From: Branchiostoma lanceolatum | Taxonomy: Eukaryota > Chordata > Leptocardii > Amphioxiformes > Branchiostomatidae | Assembly (NCBI RefSeq): GCF_035083965.1 | Contig: NC_089724.1 | Span: 12,456,910-12,520,909 of the forward strand | Direction: 5' to 3' | DNA length: 64,000 bases | Part shown: positions 37,030 through 49,800 of the stretch, piece by piece | How the letters are laid out: each line of letters begins with the position of its first letter | Numbering within the stretch: the first letter of the stretch is position 1 | Notes under the pieces: model-generated | What the model saw: the letters and a program-made list of their open reading frames with translations, nothing else | The model's database searches: none | Told to the model about the DNA's origin: nothing | Position numbers and translations under genes: made by a program

Positions 37030-39410
37030 TCAATGGAACCGGTCTTCATTTTCCCTGTCCTCGCTCAAAACGTTGCCCCTCATGATCCCGATGGGCAGGC
37101 CGATCTGTGTCTTCCTGGTGACCAGAACCTTCTTCTCCTGGCCGTCTTCCTGCGGCTCCAGGCCCTCGTTCACCTCCCCCTGGGAACCCACGCGGTTCGA
37201 GCAGCACGGACACACCTTCCTCTTGCACGACGCCTTGAGAATATCCCACTTCCTCAGCAGCCTTCCCACCTCGTCCTGGCTCAGACTGAAGGATGTTGAG
37301 ATGAGCGACATGCCCAGGAGGAAGTAGAGTGACGCCGCCAGTGCGTACATCTTGTGGTGCGGCACCAGGTCGCCGAAGCCGATGGTGCTGAAGGTGACGA
37401 AGATGAAGTAAAAGGACTGCTCAAAAGTCCAGTCTTCCATCTGCATCATGACGACGGCCCCCACGCTCATGATCAAGAACACCACAACGAAGATACCATA
37501 CAGAGGTACGTCGTCCTTCCTGCAGAGGTAAGATTTTTTAAAAAGACCAACTATGTTAGCGAATCAAACACTACTAGATGAGACGCACCCTCAAACGTTT
37601 CAGATAACATCCACCATCTTTTTTCACTGCTTATGCAAATTGTCCGGATGCAATCTTATTCTGTTAAAGTCTCACCTTTAACAGCGTAACCTACTAGTAA
37701 CTAACAAATACACTGTAAGAAAGTTTGGGCTTGAGCACTGTGTCAATGTTGTTAAAGGTTGAAAACTTCTACGTTTACTGTGATGACATGGGGGAAATGT
37801 TTTAGATTCGACTCTCGGTGACAATGTACATTAGGGGCAACTACGGTACTCCATAGATCTGCACAGAACTGACAGAATTGTAAAGTTACCTTGACTCCAT
37901 CATGTTGGGTCTCAGCCTGGCGTTGACGACTGCAGCGATGTACCGGAGGAGTCTCGCCAATAGCTCGCCGATATCACTCAGGGTCAGGAGCAGGATGGGG
38001 ATGCCGAAGATGGCGTAGAAGATGCAGAAGACCCGGCCGGCAACCGTGGCGGGGGTCTGGTGTCCATAGCCTGGGAGAAAGCACAAGGTCTGTCAGATTA
38101 GTTTTTGTTTGTTTGTTTGTTTATTTATTTGCTTGTTTGTTTGTTTATCGCACTCATATCAAAAGTGCACACAAAAAGAGATTACTCGTGTCAGTTCACC
38201 TGTTTTTGACGACTTTTGCTCTCATAGGATTGTGTAGTATTTAGTGTGTTACATTGTGTCCTGTACTTTTTTCCTCCTTTGGTTTCTCTGGAATTTTCAG
38301 ATCTACCATACAATAACGCTTTGCGCCGCTCTAACTCCATTGTTTAAGTGAGATCACGCGACTTGCACCCAGCAGATAAGGTCTTCCACACATAAGGTCA
38401 CTACGTTACCACACCCTGAATAAGGTCGGAGTGCCATTCCGTTTGAAGGAAAACACAGTTGACATTTTGTCTATTCTCCATGATCATTGAGACAAGCGAG
38501 ACCATTTATCATCTTTGCACTCACTCGTGCAAGATAATGATATATGATGACTCGCCACACAAATGAGGATCGGCGGTTTTGGCTGGGGTCGGCCATATAT
38601 TTGTTTTGTATTTGGTCGATCGTAATGTCTATATAGTAAAGAAATTCTCTTGTTGGCAATTCGTTCTCCAACAAAACAACTGATGTTATTTCCATGTTAT
38701 TTATCCTTGAATTCGTGCAAATGGTTATATCACGTATGCATGTACGTTCTCAATCCTCAAGGTTAAGCAGACATTGTACCACACTTGTGAATTAGTACTA
38801 TAGTAGATGACCTCGCTGTTTTCGACAACGATAGAAGATCGCTGTAGTGAACAGTCTTGTTGAAAAAGTTTCTACTCTTTTCGAAGTGATAAAATGATCT
38901 CCTGAACTCACCGATTGTGGTAAAGACGGTGACGGAGAAGAAGAGAGAACCGGCAATGTCCCATTTCAGCTCGGCCTGTCCCTCTTTCACGACCCGCGGG
39001 TCGATCCCGCCGTCGTACGCTGCCACGATGGTGTGCTCGTACCTCTCCACCAAGGTCGTCATCTCCTCCTCCCAGTCGTCCCCGGTGAAGACCTGAGAAA
39101 CGTTCCACATGTTCTTCAGCAGCTGACTCCTCGCTTCGGTGAAGTTTGCGATGAGAGCTTCTTCATGTTGGTATTCGATCAACCAGAAGCCCAGGGCGCC
39201 GAACATGGAGTAGATCACCAGGATGATGCCGAGTTTTACGTGAGGCCAGCAAGCCTTCAGGGCGAGGACCACTTTCTTTCGTCTCTCTGTCTTTGCGTCG
39301 CTCCATCCTTCTTTCGGCGCAGATGACCGACGCTTCAGCTCTACGCCATTTGTGTCTACGTTGTTGTTTGGTGTGTCTTGGGACTTCCCTGACGATTCTT
39401 CAGAAGACAT
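37030..39410 (-). CDS. two-pore-domain (K2P) potassium channel 1
   Basis: Exons are 39410-38912, 38070-37890 and 37519-37030, phases 1 and 2, giving 389 residues. The order is cytoplasmic N-terminus (about 50 residues, basic near ERRKK), M1 (LGIILVIYSMFGALGFWLI), a long extracellular cap with glycosylation sites (NFT, NVS), pore 1 with TTIGYGH at 164-170, M2 (FCIFYAIFGIPILLLTL), M3 (IFVVVFLIMSVGAVVM), pore 2 with STIGFGD at 271-277, M4, and a 110-residue tail containing VCPCC. Two filters and four helices per chain define K2P leak channels, which dimerise in the plasma membrane. Similarity is nearest to the invertebrate TWK and vertebrate TRESK-type group, but I would not assign an orthologue. 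An intron splits the first Gly of GYG, a position shared by many K2P genes. The start has an acceptor-like site upstream, so the 5'UTR is probably split. Confidence 0.9.
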
Positions 39411-41330
39411 GGCTTTACAACAATATACTGAAGGAATACAACAAGTAAATTTTCCTATGTCTGATGCGGCTTAACCATATGCCTTGTCCGCTCAAGATAT
39501 GGCACGTAGAGACCCAACACCAACAACTGGTCGTTACAATACAAAGCGATATCGATAAGAAATTAAGGTGTCTAATAAAATATTCATGTGGTCGAACAAC
39601 AGCTAGGTTGCGTTATCATAATCCAATGATTGCTGTTGTGGAGACGCCATGATGATATATGTGGCTAAGTGACAGGGGTTTTAATTATTTGTGTCGTCAT
39701 GTCTTTCAAACGGTTGCAGTTTTGTAGCTGATATCATGATAACTAACGTTTCATTCATTGCGAATGTGGCTGCAGCTGCTACGTCGTAGCAACTTATTGC
39801 TTTGAAGTACCATGCCAAGTTTTTGTCACAAAAGCAATTTACCAACAGAAAGCATTATCTAAGCCCTCGCGGACTCGGCCAATGTCTAGATGACACTGTC
39901 TAGTAAATTGGACAATTAATCCGGAAAGTAACCAAGATTTTTGTACAAAGCTTGCAATGTGGGCTTTTAATCATCAGGCTGCACGGAATATCTGAGTACA
40001 TTGTCAAAGACGTACACTGAACAATGACACATCTGCATACACGTGTAGTACCAGCTGAGCGAGAGTGAGGGATAGAGAGATGGGGAAAGAGAGAGACAGA
40101 GAGGTTTAAGACAAATTAGAGGTCTTTACAAAGAACATGCTCTAGTCCGTCATCGATATCATCTAGAAAAAATCCCAATTTTGCACCAGTTGGTTACCTG
40201 GTGGATAAAAGTTGATGATTGCATTCATACGTATACAAACAATTGACACTGTTCTTGACACTCAAGTGGCCTACACCAGCTGACTGCAGTTTTATCATTG
40301 TACACTATGTGGCGCTTAAGCACCGACCAGTACAGTCAGGATTTGATGTCGCGTGTTTATGATGATAGATGAAGGTGAGATGTGATGTAAGGTTAGTACT
40401 TAGTATACCAGTGAGCTTTGAACCGCTTGTGCAAGTGAGACTGTTCATGCAAGGGTACTCCCCCTCACTAAACCAAAACGTCGCGGCAAGCAAACCTTTG
40501 TTACCTTCGACAAAATGATGTTATGTTTTCGTTATCGTTTATTTGTGGGTGTGTTTGTGGACAGCATAACTCGAGAGAGAAGCTGTAGATGGATCTTTAG
40601 CATATTTGGTATGTGGGTATGTGTCGGCAAAACAAAGGTCAAGGTCGGTTATGGACCACCTGGTGGCTTTCCGTGGTAATGCAGCACAACTTCTGGTTTT
40701 TATATCTCGTGTTCTGGACACCCTTTGGTCATTGTCTTTTAATTGTTTTTCTTTTTCGTGTAGAAGTCCTATTTTACCTGTCCTTACCGATCCATACTGA
40801 CTGTACAGTCGGTCATTCTGCTCAACACAAACTTTATTTTGTCGTAGCTGACATATCAAATGGCACTATAGATACTAGTAGATGCCGGCTTAAACTGCTG
40901 ACGTATTAGAATGACGACGATTAACAAAACACCCGGAAACGTGAGCGGAAGGGAACAGAAGCTTCCCCGGCAGGTGTTTATCACCTTCCTCCGTACACGT
41001 ACCGCGACACCAGGACTTCTGACGACAACTACCGTCTCCATGGATACGAGATAAAACTTGTTTTCACTGCTTTGGAATTATATCGGTAGACATTGTGTAC
41101 TATTCATAAAACTTGTAGAACCCATAAAACTATCAGAGGGGAATATATGTACTTTATTTTCTGTCTGCATTTGCAGTCAATGTATTTTAATGGCGCTCAA
41201 TGCAACAATTACAACGTGTTTGAACAACGGACCCACCCCCTTTCTTGTCCCTATCACGTCCTAATGTGGTGAAATCAACCCAACGATAACCATCGACACA
41301 CAATTGAGTCATCCAGTGTATCAATCCGTC
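39411..41330. other. spacer between K2P channel 1 and TGIF
   Basis: No supportable coding exon. GTCTCCATGGATAC at about 41032-41045 is close to an RFX X-box (GTHNYYATRRNAAC with one mismatch). A GA-rich simple stretch lies at about 40070-40105. TTTATT at about 41331 probably marks the TGIF poly(A) signal. Confidence 0.4.
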
Positions 41331-42456
41331 TTTATTTCTGAAAGCAATCCAAAACAACATCTATACAAATTCCAATCGTCTGAAACATATACACGATAGA
41401 CCATCAATATTTGTCGATATCAGTTACGACCACTGTCATTTCACAAGAAATTCACAAAGCAAGAATTCATAACGTTATATCTGACTCTTTCCTTATCATC
41501 GTATTTCATACAGAGCAATATTTTGTACAGGTGAACCGGCTAAGTTTTGTACAAGAGTAGTGTTTCTTTGTTCTCGGCAGGTGTGCTACCTGGCCCGCTC
41601 TCACCTGCCACTGTTTACGAGAAGAAATCCTGTCGCCAGTCTAACGCGAGTGAAATGTGCAAACAGAGTCGAACGAAAGTAGAACGGCAAACATCAAAAG
41701 AGTGCACACCTAGACGCTAGGGGGAGGGTGATTAGGTGTGTCAACAGACCTTGATACAATGTTCAAATAGTAAGCTGTCAAATGCATGTGTTTTTAAAGT
41801 GTATTTTCACCACGCACGTACATGTCTATACCCCAGAATCTAAATTGGGGAAAAATATTTACAGAAGACACATTGAATACCGCTAACAATCATACTGTTC
41901 TAAATTTCATTAGAATTTCACGTTTTTTTAAAATCAGGGTCAGAGTCAACATTTGTACAGTCCGTATAAGCTAAAATTTACAATTCCCTCGATTGTCATA
42001 TTTCAGCATTGCTATAAACGTATTATAAACATGAAAAACTAGTCCGCTTAGAAAACCAAGTAGCCACAGATAACGTACACTTAGTGTAAAGAACAGACAA
42101 CGGTTACACAATTAAGAGTTGTTTTGTTAAACTACTGGACTATTGGAGTAACCTCTGGACCCCGTCTGAGACTTGCTTATTGACTCAGTGCTCGATCTGA
42201 TATTGTCCGGTGGTTGACCCAGCCGCTCCCCGGATGCTGTGTGTGCCGAGCGGGGCAGGGCTGGCGAGTTTCCAATGTGCGCCTGCCTGGTCACATGCGC
42301 TTTATTTGGTCCCAAGGTGCGAGAGTCTTTCGAGCTACTTTGTTTACGACCCAACAAAGTCAACTTTGGAACTTGTTTTTGTACTTTTTAAAAAGTATCT
42401 TTGCAACTTTCGTCGTGAACTTAGTAGCCCATTGTCCTGCACTTTTCTGACGTGCA
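41331..42456 (-). other. probable TGIF 3'UTR
   Basis: It runs from the TGIF stop (42457) to a minus-strand AATAAA (TTTATT at about 41331-41336). Short frames inside are not convincing as genes. Confidence 0.5.
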
Positions 42457-45400
42457 CTAGGTAGTGATGCGAAAGGGAGCAGAGTTGTTCTTGTTCCCAG
42501 AATGCTCTTGAATCTGACTGACAGCCACGTCCACAAGAAGGCGCAGGCACCCGAACATGTCGTCCTCTTCCCCGGGTGGTGTCGGTGGCGGCGTTTGCGA
42601 GTCATGTCCGACAGGCTGAGCGTGCGATGGACACTTCCCTCCAAGCATACAAGAAGTGCAGACTTCTTTTCTTTGCGTCGTCAGATCCACCGGTGATGTC
42701 TGAGTGGTACAGTCCGCTCTGATGACGTCATGACGCAAGCTGAGGGATGCTGGAGGAGTGGCGCTGGTGGGCAGCCTGTTGGTGTGATTGACAGGTATTT
42801 GGGACGACAGGACAGGTGCTTCGTTCTGCGCGTGGATCCAGCGGTCTTGTCTCCTCAGTTTCTCTGCCAGCCTGCTGACCAGAGCCTCGTGCAACCCTTC
42901 CCGACAGTTGGAGTTGTCGTCTGCGCGTACCTGTGACTGTGAGTGAGATTGGTGGTGTGGGGAATCAGGGGGCGTCATGCTTCCCGGGACGTCCTCGTCC
43001 GAATTGTACTGTTTCATCTTTCCGTCCAGCATGTCCCGCATCCACGTCGGGTAAGGAGGCGGCTCGGGAGACGTCTCGGGGCTGGACCGGCCGTCCTCGG
43101 AGGACGTGTCGGCGTAACTGCCCTGGCGTTTTGCGCTGGTGCGACGGGAGATGGTGAACTCGCTTGGATCGGCGCCATCCCGGCGGATCATGTCCGGGAG
43201 GATACGCCGCCTAGCGTTGATGAACCAGTTACAAACCTGTATAAACAAACACATGATAAAGATAAATAAAACATCATAAAATCTAGATAACAACAACATT
43301 TTCAACACTCTTTTTACATCACAAATCCGCCCCCATACACCCCTTGACCACTCCAGTAGCTTACCGTTGACACGGGCCCAGTTGAAGGGCCTATCTCACC
43401 TGTAACCCAATAACCAAGTATCGTGTTAAAGCTTTATCTAGGTGTACAAAGAGGAATTTCTCGGGTTTCCCTGTATTCTGTCATCGCCAAATTTACTCGA
43501 ATTCGAGCCCTTTCAGAGCCATTGTAGGGACCTTTAAAAACGTCGCCAGCTAAGAAAGTATTCCTATGCTTGGGGTCGAAAAAAAAACTCGTTCATTTTA
43601 AATGTCACACGCAAAGATCAAGCTATTTGTTATGTCGTAATCTAGGTCAACATTTAGTTAATACATAAATTCCGCCTCGATATAGGCAAATCCAGCACTA
43701 ATCCATGCTGACAGTGGCAGCTGTCAAAACTGCACAGGTGAAGCAGAACTCACCTGCAGCACAGTGAGACTAGCTTCCCGGGCCAAATCCAGCTTCTCCG
43801 CGTCTGTAGGGTAGGCGTTGTAGCGGTGGTCGTACAGCCAGGCCCGCAGGATCTGTACAGCTTCCTTGGGAAGGTTTCCTCGGCGTTTCCGGACCACGCT
43901 GTCCTGCCGCTGCCGACGACTTCCCGAAAACACCTCCTCGTCTTCTTCGTAGAACCTCTCGCGGTACTTCATGGCTTTATTTTCACGGGACGCTGTAATA
44001 TGTGGAATATGGGCAACTATTATGACATAGCAGGGCAGGAATGAGGGAGATCCGTCAACAAGTTTTATATAGGAACCGAGTCACATGTGGCTGGCAGTGA
44101 CGCCACTCTCATCGGCCGGGACGTACCATTCGGAAAGTGGGGGTCATTCTTACAGCCAACTTTGAAGTCTTTAAACCGTTAAGTGAAATGAAATAAAACA
44201 TCATGTGACACAGTTTTAAAGCATGTCTTTTCAAGTACCAAATAACACATGCACGAACTGTGCGAGTCTATCCGCAGTGACATGCGAGTCCTAACGTTAG
44301 CTATTTCTAGAGCGGTGGTTACTCAACAGCAACCCTGGATGTCATCATTTTGAATAATGTCTTTGAGTTTGACACAATTCAACAAGAAGGCTGGTTGTAT
44401 AAAAGAACCCCATTGGTCCCAAATCATGGTCACAAACAGCAGTACACAATAACAATATAATATGGTCCCTGTACACACTTAACAGTACGTTCATAATGTG
44501 AATGGGCATTAAACTGGCAATGGGTATTGGTGGGCGGTCAATATTAAATTCCCAGACAAAATATGACTGATTATGATCAGTGCTTCAAACAGATGCTGTT
44601 TCAACAGAACAGCACGGTTAGGCAAGAACAATGGACCCGTCCATTCTATTGTTAACTAACCAATTAAGGCTCATTTCTGAGACAAAGGAAACCAGATGGA
44701 AATGGATAGCTGTTGACCCAGGCGATACCGGAGGATCCCGGCTCCCAGCTGATTAAAGGGAAAGCGCGCCCCCACATAATGACAGAAACGGTCGACCTGT
44801 GACAAGATCACAACAAATAAGCTAGATGAGAAGCGACTTATAGAGGAAAATGTTTTTTGGGTGAAGTGATTATATCTGGAGGGATAGGTATACAATATGA
44901 CTGTTTGCTATCGAATTCGTTCCACAGTTGTGTTTGATCATTTAGGGGTGGATCATTTAAAGACGGACGGGGTGTGTACGAAGTCCACATTTTTGTACAA
45001 TGAACACCACTCAGCCTTGATCCGACCAAGGATATTTAACCTCATTGATCCGACGTATTTGATTAACAAAGTGAAGAAGTATCGGACAAAAGAAGAAAAA
45101 CAAACGGATAAATTGACGTCCTAGCTGAAAATGTTTGGTGATTCGTCCCTCAGTGTCCGTGTTGTGCCAAAGCGTTTGATCAAAAACAGATTCTTGCACT
45201 TGACAGACTGCCTGATGTTTGAATGTTGACAATTTGATCCGACGTATTTGATTAACAAAGTGAAGAAGTATCGGACAAAAGAAGAAAAACAAACGGATAA
45301 ATTGACGTCCTAGCTGAAAATGTTTGGTGATTCGTCCCTCAGTGTCCGTGTTGTGCCAAAGCGTTTGATCAAAAACAGATTCTTGCACTTGACAGACTGC

Positions 45401-46728
45401 CTGATGTTTGAATGTTGACAACTGCCCGGAGGAGTTGTTTCAATGAAGAAGAGGGTATTCAGTCGGGTTTTATTCAATGAGGACGGCCGATGACAGGTGT
45501 TGGCAGTCTATAAAGAAATTGAATATCATCCTGCGGTCGTGCTTTTACAATGTCACGTCAGCTTCTGACTCGTCCTAGCAAAAGTGACAAAACCGTTGTC
45601 AGAGAGGGGGTTATAGAGTTTCAGCCTCCCAATGTCATTAAGCTGAACACGTGATTTTAAACAACAACAACGGCCGGTAATGTATTTACCCGAAAGATGA
45701 TCCTCGCATTTTTACCATCCCTAACGTCCCTGCTCAGATATTGACCTTGCAAACCAAGAAAGAAAATAACATACCGCGAAACTGGCCTGGCCACGTGGTC
45801 TACATTTCGGGGCGACCAACTGTTACAACTGTCACGGCATGACCCCCGCAGGTAAAACACTTCTCAAACAAAGACAACAATGGACGCACGGCCTCGTGGT
45901 CCCGCAATTAGCGGCCCAACCTTCATACTTACAAAACATCCACAATCGAAGCTGGCTGACTGTCTGACATACGCAGCTTTTGATGTCGAAACAGCCGTTA
46001 CCTCGGCTTATTAAGAGAGAAAGGTACGATAACTTCTGGTGAACATGACGACCAAATATGTGAAAGGGGTGGGCGGAAATACCAGGCTCACCACGAAGAC
46101 AGGTGAAAGATAAACAACACCACAGGCCCTGCCTACTTCCCTGCCCACAAACACTCAACTAACGCCCAGTTGTTATAGTGTCGGATAGTTGTAGCTGGGC
46201 ACAACATTGAATATCGTACAAACGTCCGGCTGGCCCACGACATTTCACGAAAACAAAGGACGTTTAGGTAAATGAAGGCCATACCGATACTTCCCATATC
46301 CCCTGGGAGCACATAAAAATACTTAAGACACACAAATGACAAAATATATTCACAATTTGAATGTGGGCTTGGATAATATGACCATACAAAATAACTGAAG
46401 ATCTGAGATTCTTTGAGATTGTGTCTAGTTTTGACGACAGTGTTGATTATGGGAAACTTCAGGTGTCAAACAAAGAAAAACAACGTCTCCCATTCCGATG
46501 GTTCCTGTTTTCTAACTTCCCCTTCCCACAGATACGGGTAATACTACAAGGAAACAACTGCCATGTTCACCCAGGACATTTCCGTCAAACAAGGTCAAGA
46601 AAAATCTTAGAATGGGGCCGATTGATCGTTTTTAGTAGTGACGATGTTACCTGTGCGCCTCACGGGGGCCAGACTTAACCAGGTAGGCAGACAAAGACAA
46701 CAATGCACCTACCGCGGCGTGCTTTCAT
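42457..46728 (-). CDS. TGIF: TGIF, TALE-class homeobox transcriptional repressor
   Basis: Exons are 46728-46713 (tentative), 43992-43754 and 43236-42457, giving 344 residues from the upstream ATG (MKARR) or 332 from the internal ATG at 43972 ([10 protein letters not shown]). The upstream exon ends CGCCGCG|GTAGGT in phase 1 and keeps the frame. The TALE homeodomain follows [16 protein letters not shown], with the three-residue loop extension at YNAYPTD and helix 3 as [11 protein letters not shown]. The sequence after it, [19 protein letters not shown], is diagnostic for TGIF. The C-terminus has PPPTPP and [11 protein letters not shown], matching the conserved TGIF repression segment. The family binds TGACA-type sites, represses retinoid targets and restrains TGF-beta/SMAD signalling through CtBP, Sin3 and HDACs. 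A PVDLT CtBP-type motif (42679-42693) lies C-terminal to the homeodomain. The C-terminal half of exon 3 is Ser/Pro-rich and likely disordered. Confidence 0.92.
44045..45045 (-). other. TGIF first intron, unique part
   Basis: Intron sequence with no exon or repeat I can support. Confidence 0.4.
45046..45422. repeat. 189 bp tandem duplication, two nearly identical copies
   Basis: The block from TTGATCCGACGTATTTGATT to TGATGTTTGAATGTTGACAA is repeated with a period of 189 bp (copies start at about 45046 and 45235). A minus-strand open frame across both copies exists only because 189 is a multiple of three. It lies in the TGIF first intron. Confidence 0.92.
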
Positions 46729-46859
46729 GCCTTTCTCGTCTCGCTTGTCAGAATGGTAGAGACCTCTCCTAGTGGCGGGAAACTGCTCCCTGGGTTTCGT
46801 CAGGATCCTTGTTCTGCGTCCGATCAGACGACAAGTGCAGAAGATCCCGATCTTGTTGA

Positions 46860-49800
46860 CGAATGGTGACTGACAGTCGGTGTTTTTCAGGGCACGATCG
46901 CCGAGGTCGGGCTGTCGGGAGGCACTGCGGGTTTGACAGCTGGCGGGGCTTGAGTGCCATGTGCTCGCATATAAATGTCATTGTCCCTGCAGGCCGACCA
47001 ATCACGGCTCTCTTCGTGGGCACACAGGTAGCCTGGCAAACAAGCTTGTCACCAGATCTTCCAACCCCGAGACATTGGATAGCCGGAGCCTGTTGACAAC
47101 TGTAACGACAGCACTTGTTTTGCATACAAAAATCCTAGTCATCCGAACTCTACTCTAACATTCGTTATCATATGCTCATACTTTCAAACATTTTCCAATA
47201 ATTGCAAGTAGTAGTTCAAGTTGTAAACAAACACTCCACATACGGCAGCGTGACGTGCGCATTTTTGCAGGGTTGGGGGGATTCAATATTGTAAACCAGG
47301 ATCCGAAAGCATGTCAATAGTACTACTTGTCACGCAGTAAAATTGGAACCACGTTCCCTGCAAGAATCGTTGCTAGAGTGGTTTGAATACGTAAGATAAG
47401 TTACGCCGTCATTCTATCAATTCGTCTGTGAAAGTGGGCTTAGACTGTTGTTTTCTCTTTACGGACTGAATATTTTGACAGACGATATTTCGTGCTATCC
47501 CTCACCACATACCACAGACAGGCACAGGTACAAAGAAATGGCCGTCGGTAAAGTTGAGAGGGGGCACCGAGCACGTATAGTCAACAAAGTCAACACTGAA
47601 ACGTTAGTTTATTTCTAGCCCGACTTGACAGGTTAAAGTTTGACAGGTACTTCGGATGCAGTCCTTGGCGGATTGTTAATTCTAATTGCTCAGGGCAAAT
47701 ATTTTGTACAATTCAACCTCGCATGTTACACGCATGCCAAGAAAACGCACCAGAGTATGGCAGAAGATCGTGTTTCCTTCGGAAGGGAAAATAACAGTTT
47801 CTAGCAATTGGCTTGTTGATCACCGTGACGAGGGTACGAACAAATGACGGCTGAAATTTATACTACTAGTAACGTTAGTACCTCACTGCTCGGTTTCACA
47901 ATTACTTTTTCAGTCGCTTCTGCGAGATGCCCATTTAAAAAGCTCACACCAAATTATGGTGTTCTTTGTCATGGCGTATTACGCTAACTGTGACCGACAA
48001 AAGCAACTTCTCCACCCACACTTGCACCAGTCCAAACAACGCGAGCGCCATGTTCTTATCGCCGCACGGTTTGTTTGCGGTGCAACATCGCGGCAGGTGC
48101 AGCACAGATCGCGAGGCGACTGACTTCAGCCTTTATTTCGGCCCGGTTTTTCGACCGTGCCATTCTTCAGAGAGAAACGACAATGTGAGATAAAACACGT
48201 CCAGTCCGGTACGGTCCTTTGTGAAGGGCCAGGTCTTTTATTGACGGAGTCTGTAATTATGACGGCAGGTGTGTTAGGTTCTTTGAACCAAGGACGTACA
48301 CAAGCACACACGTCTTTACTGAGTGCTTGTTAGTATTATTGTTGGCAGATATGCGAAAGCTGGTGTTCTTGAAGCGTGTCCAAAAGCTGGCTGGCTCGGT
48401 TTACGTTTCCGGGTCCTCTCGACTACTCCGTGTCCGGGATGGGGGGTCGTGTTACGGCCGCTGTCAAAATTCTGGGGGTGAAAATCCGGGAAAGTTGTGG
48501 CTGAGGTGTTGACAGATCTGGGAACACTTACTGTAACAACATACAAGGCGAATATAAACAATGCAAGAAAGGCACACATCATTTTTCTTCACCAGACAAA
48601 CTACTGGCTGAAAATAATAATAATGATAGAATTTAGCCAAATAGGGAGAAGCTCACTCTCCTAAACCAGCCCATTTTGGCCGAAGTTTACTATCTAGAAT
48701 CCTTTAAGAACACTATTAAATACAGAATATGCAAGAGATCTGTCACGACCGACCATGGGGCTTACAGAACGAGAGAGACGAAAGAGAGAAACTGTACAGC
48801 AGTAGCTTGAAAACTGCGACTATCAACCTGGTATTCATAACAAATCATGCATGTTTTCACCATTGACAAATGAAACGTTACATCTCAGCAAATGGATCCT
48901 AGTTGTACATGTATTATTGAGATAATACGGGTGACACATGGAGTTGCCAACTGTATGTCTCATGTAGTATTCGGCTACGAGCAGAAACAAGAACAACAAC
49001 TATACTTGTGACAAGGGAACACGACGTCCAACGTCATGCCTTAAATCCGTTTGACAGCAGTCGCTAGAACAAAGGAGAATGACTGTCAAAATGACAGCCG
49101 TGCTTATTGATAATTGTCGCTTGTCTAGTGTCATGCCTGGGGTATATTGGTTCAAGGATTAGTCGCTGGGGCATTGTTACTGCTTCATTAGCTCATTAGC
49201 ACACTCTTCAGTCACTCTTCAACATTATTGGGGACTAACCACTAGATATCCAGACCGGGATGTACACTCTTCATTCAACCAAGGATTAACCTCCTTGATT
49301 CAACGAGTACTAGTACGTTTGGCTCGATCATCCTTTGTTCAATGTTTAGCCTCTTCCCGAATGTGGTGTGGGTGTGAGGGCAGGTATTGAGGATATCAGA
49401 GACCACCGTAGTTAAAATCTATGTCATGATCAATGTTATGTCCCTATTTGTGACACCCGGGTGCAAATTGTTTGTTTTGATACTCTATTCAGTGCCAATA
49501 ATCCCTGCTCCGCCTGGCAGACGCCTTCCCGGTGACACTTGACAATCTGAACGCCCTATTTAACAGCTTCTGAAAACTTGCCCAACCCCGTATCCCACTC
49601 AGTCGAGTCGTGGGTTTAGGCAAGGTATTCAACCTCCTTGGTTTAGGCAAGGAGGTTTTATGGTTTAGGTGTGTCAAAGCAAGGAGGTTATATAACCTCC
49701 TGGGGGAAGCCAGGCGGATAAGGTCTAAAAGGGTGGGAAGAATAAGTCGACCCTGCAAAAGTAGCGTCGTCACAAAGTGAACAGGATACGAAAGTCCCCT

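Noticed and set aside
45011-45421. 136-codon open frame with an internal repeat
   Set aside because: Created by the 189 bp tandem duplication (a multiple of three) in intron sequence. No protein-like features.
46769-47125. 118-codon minus-strand frame upstream of TGIF
   Set aside because: Lies in the CG-rich leader region. It is not in frame with the TGIF start and has no recognisable features.
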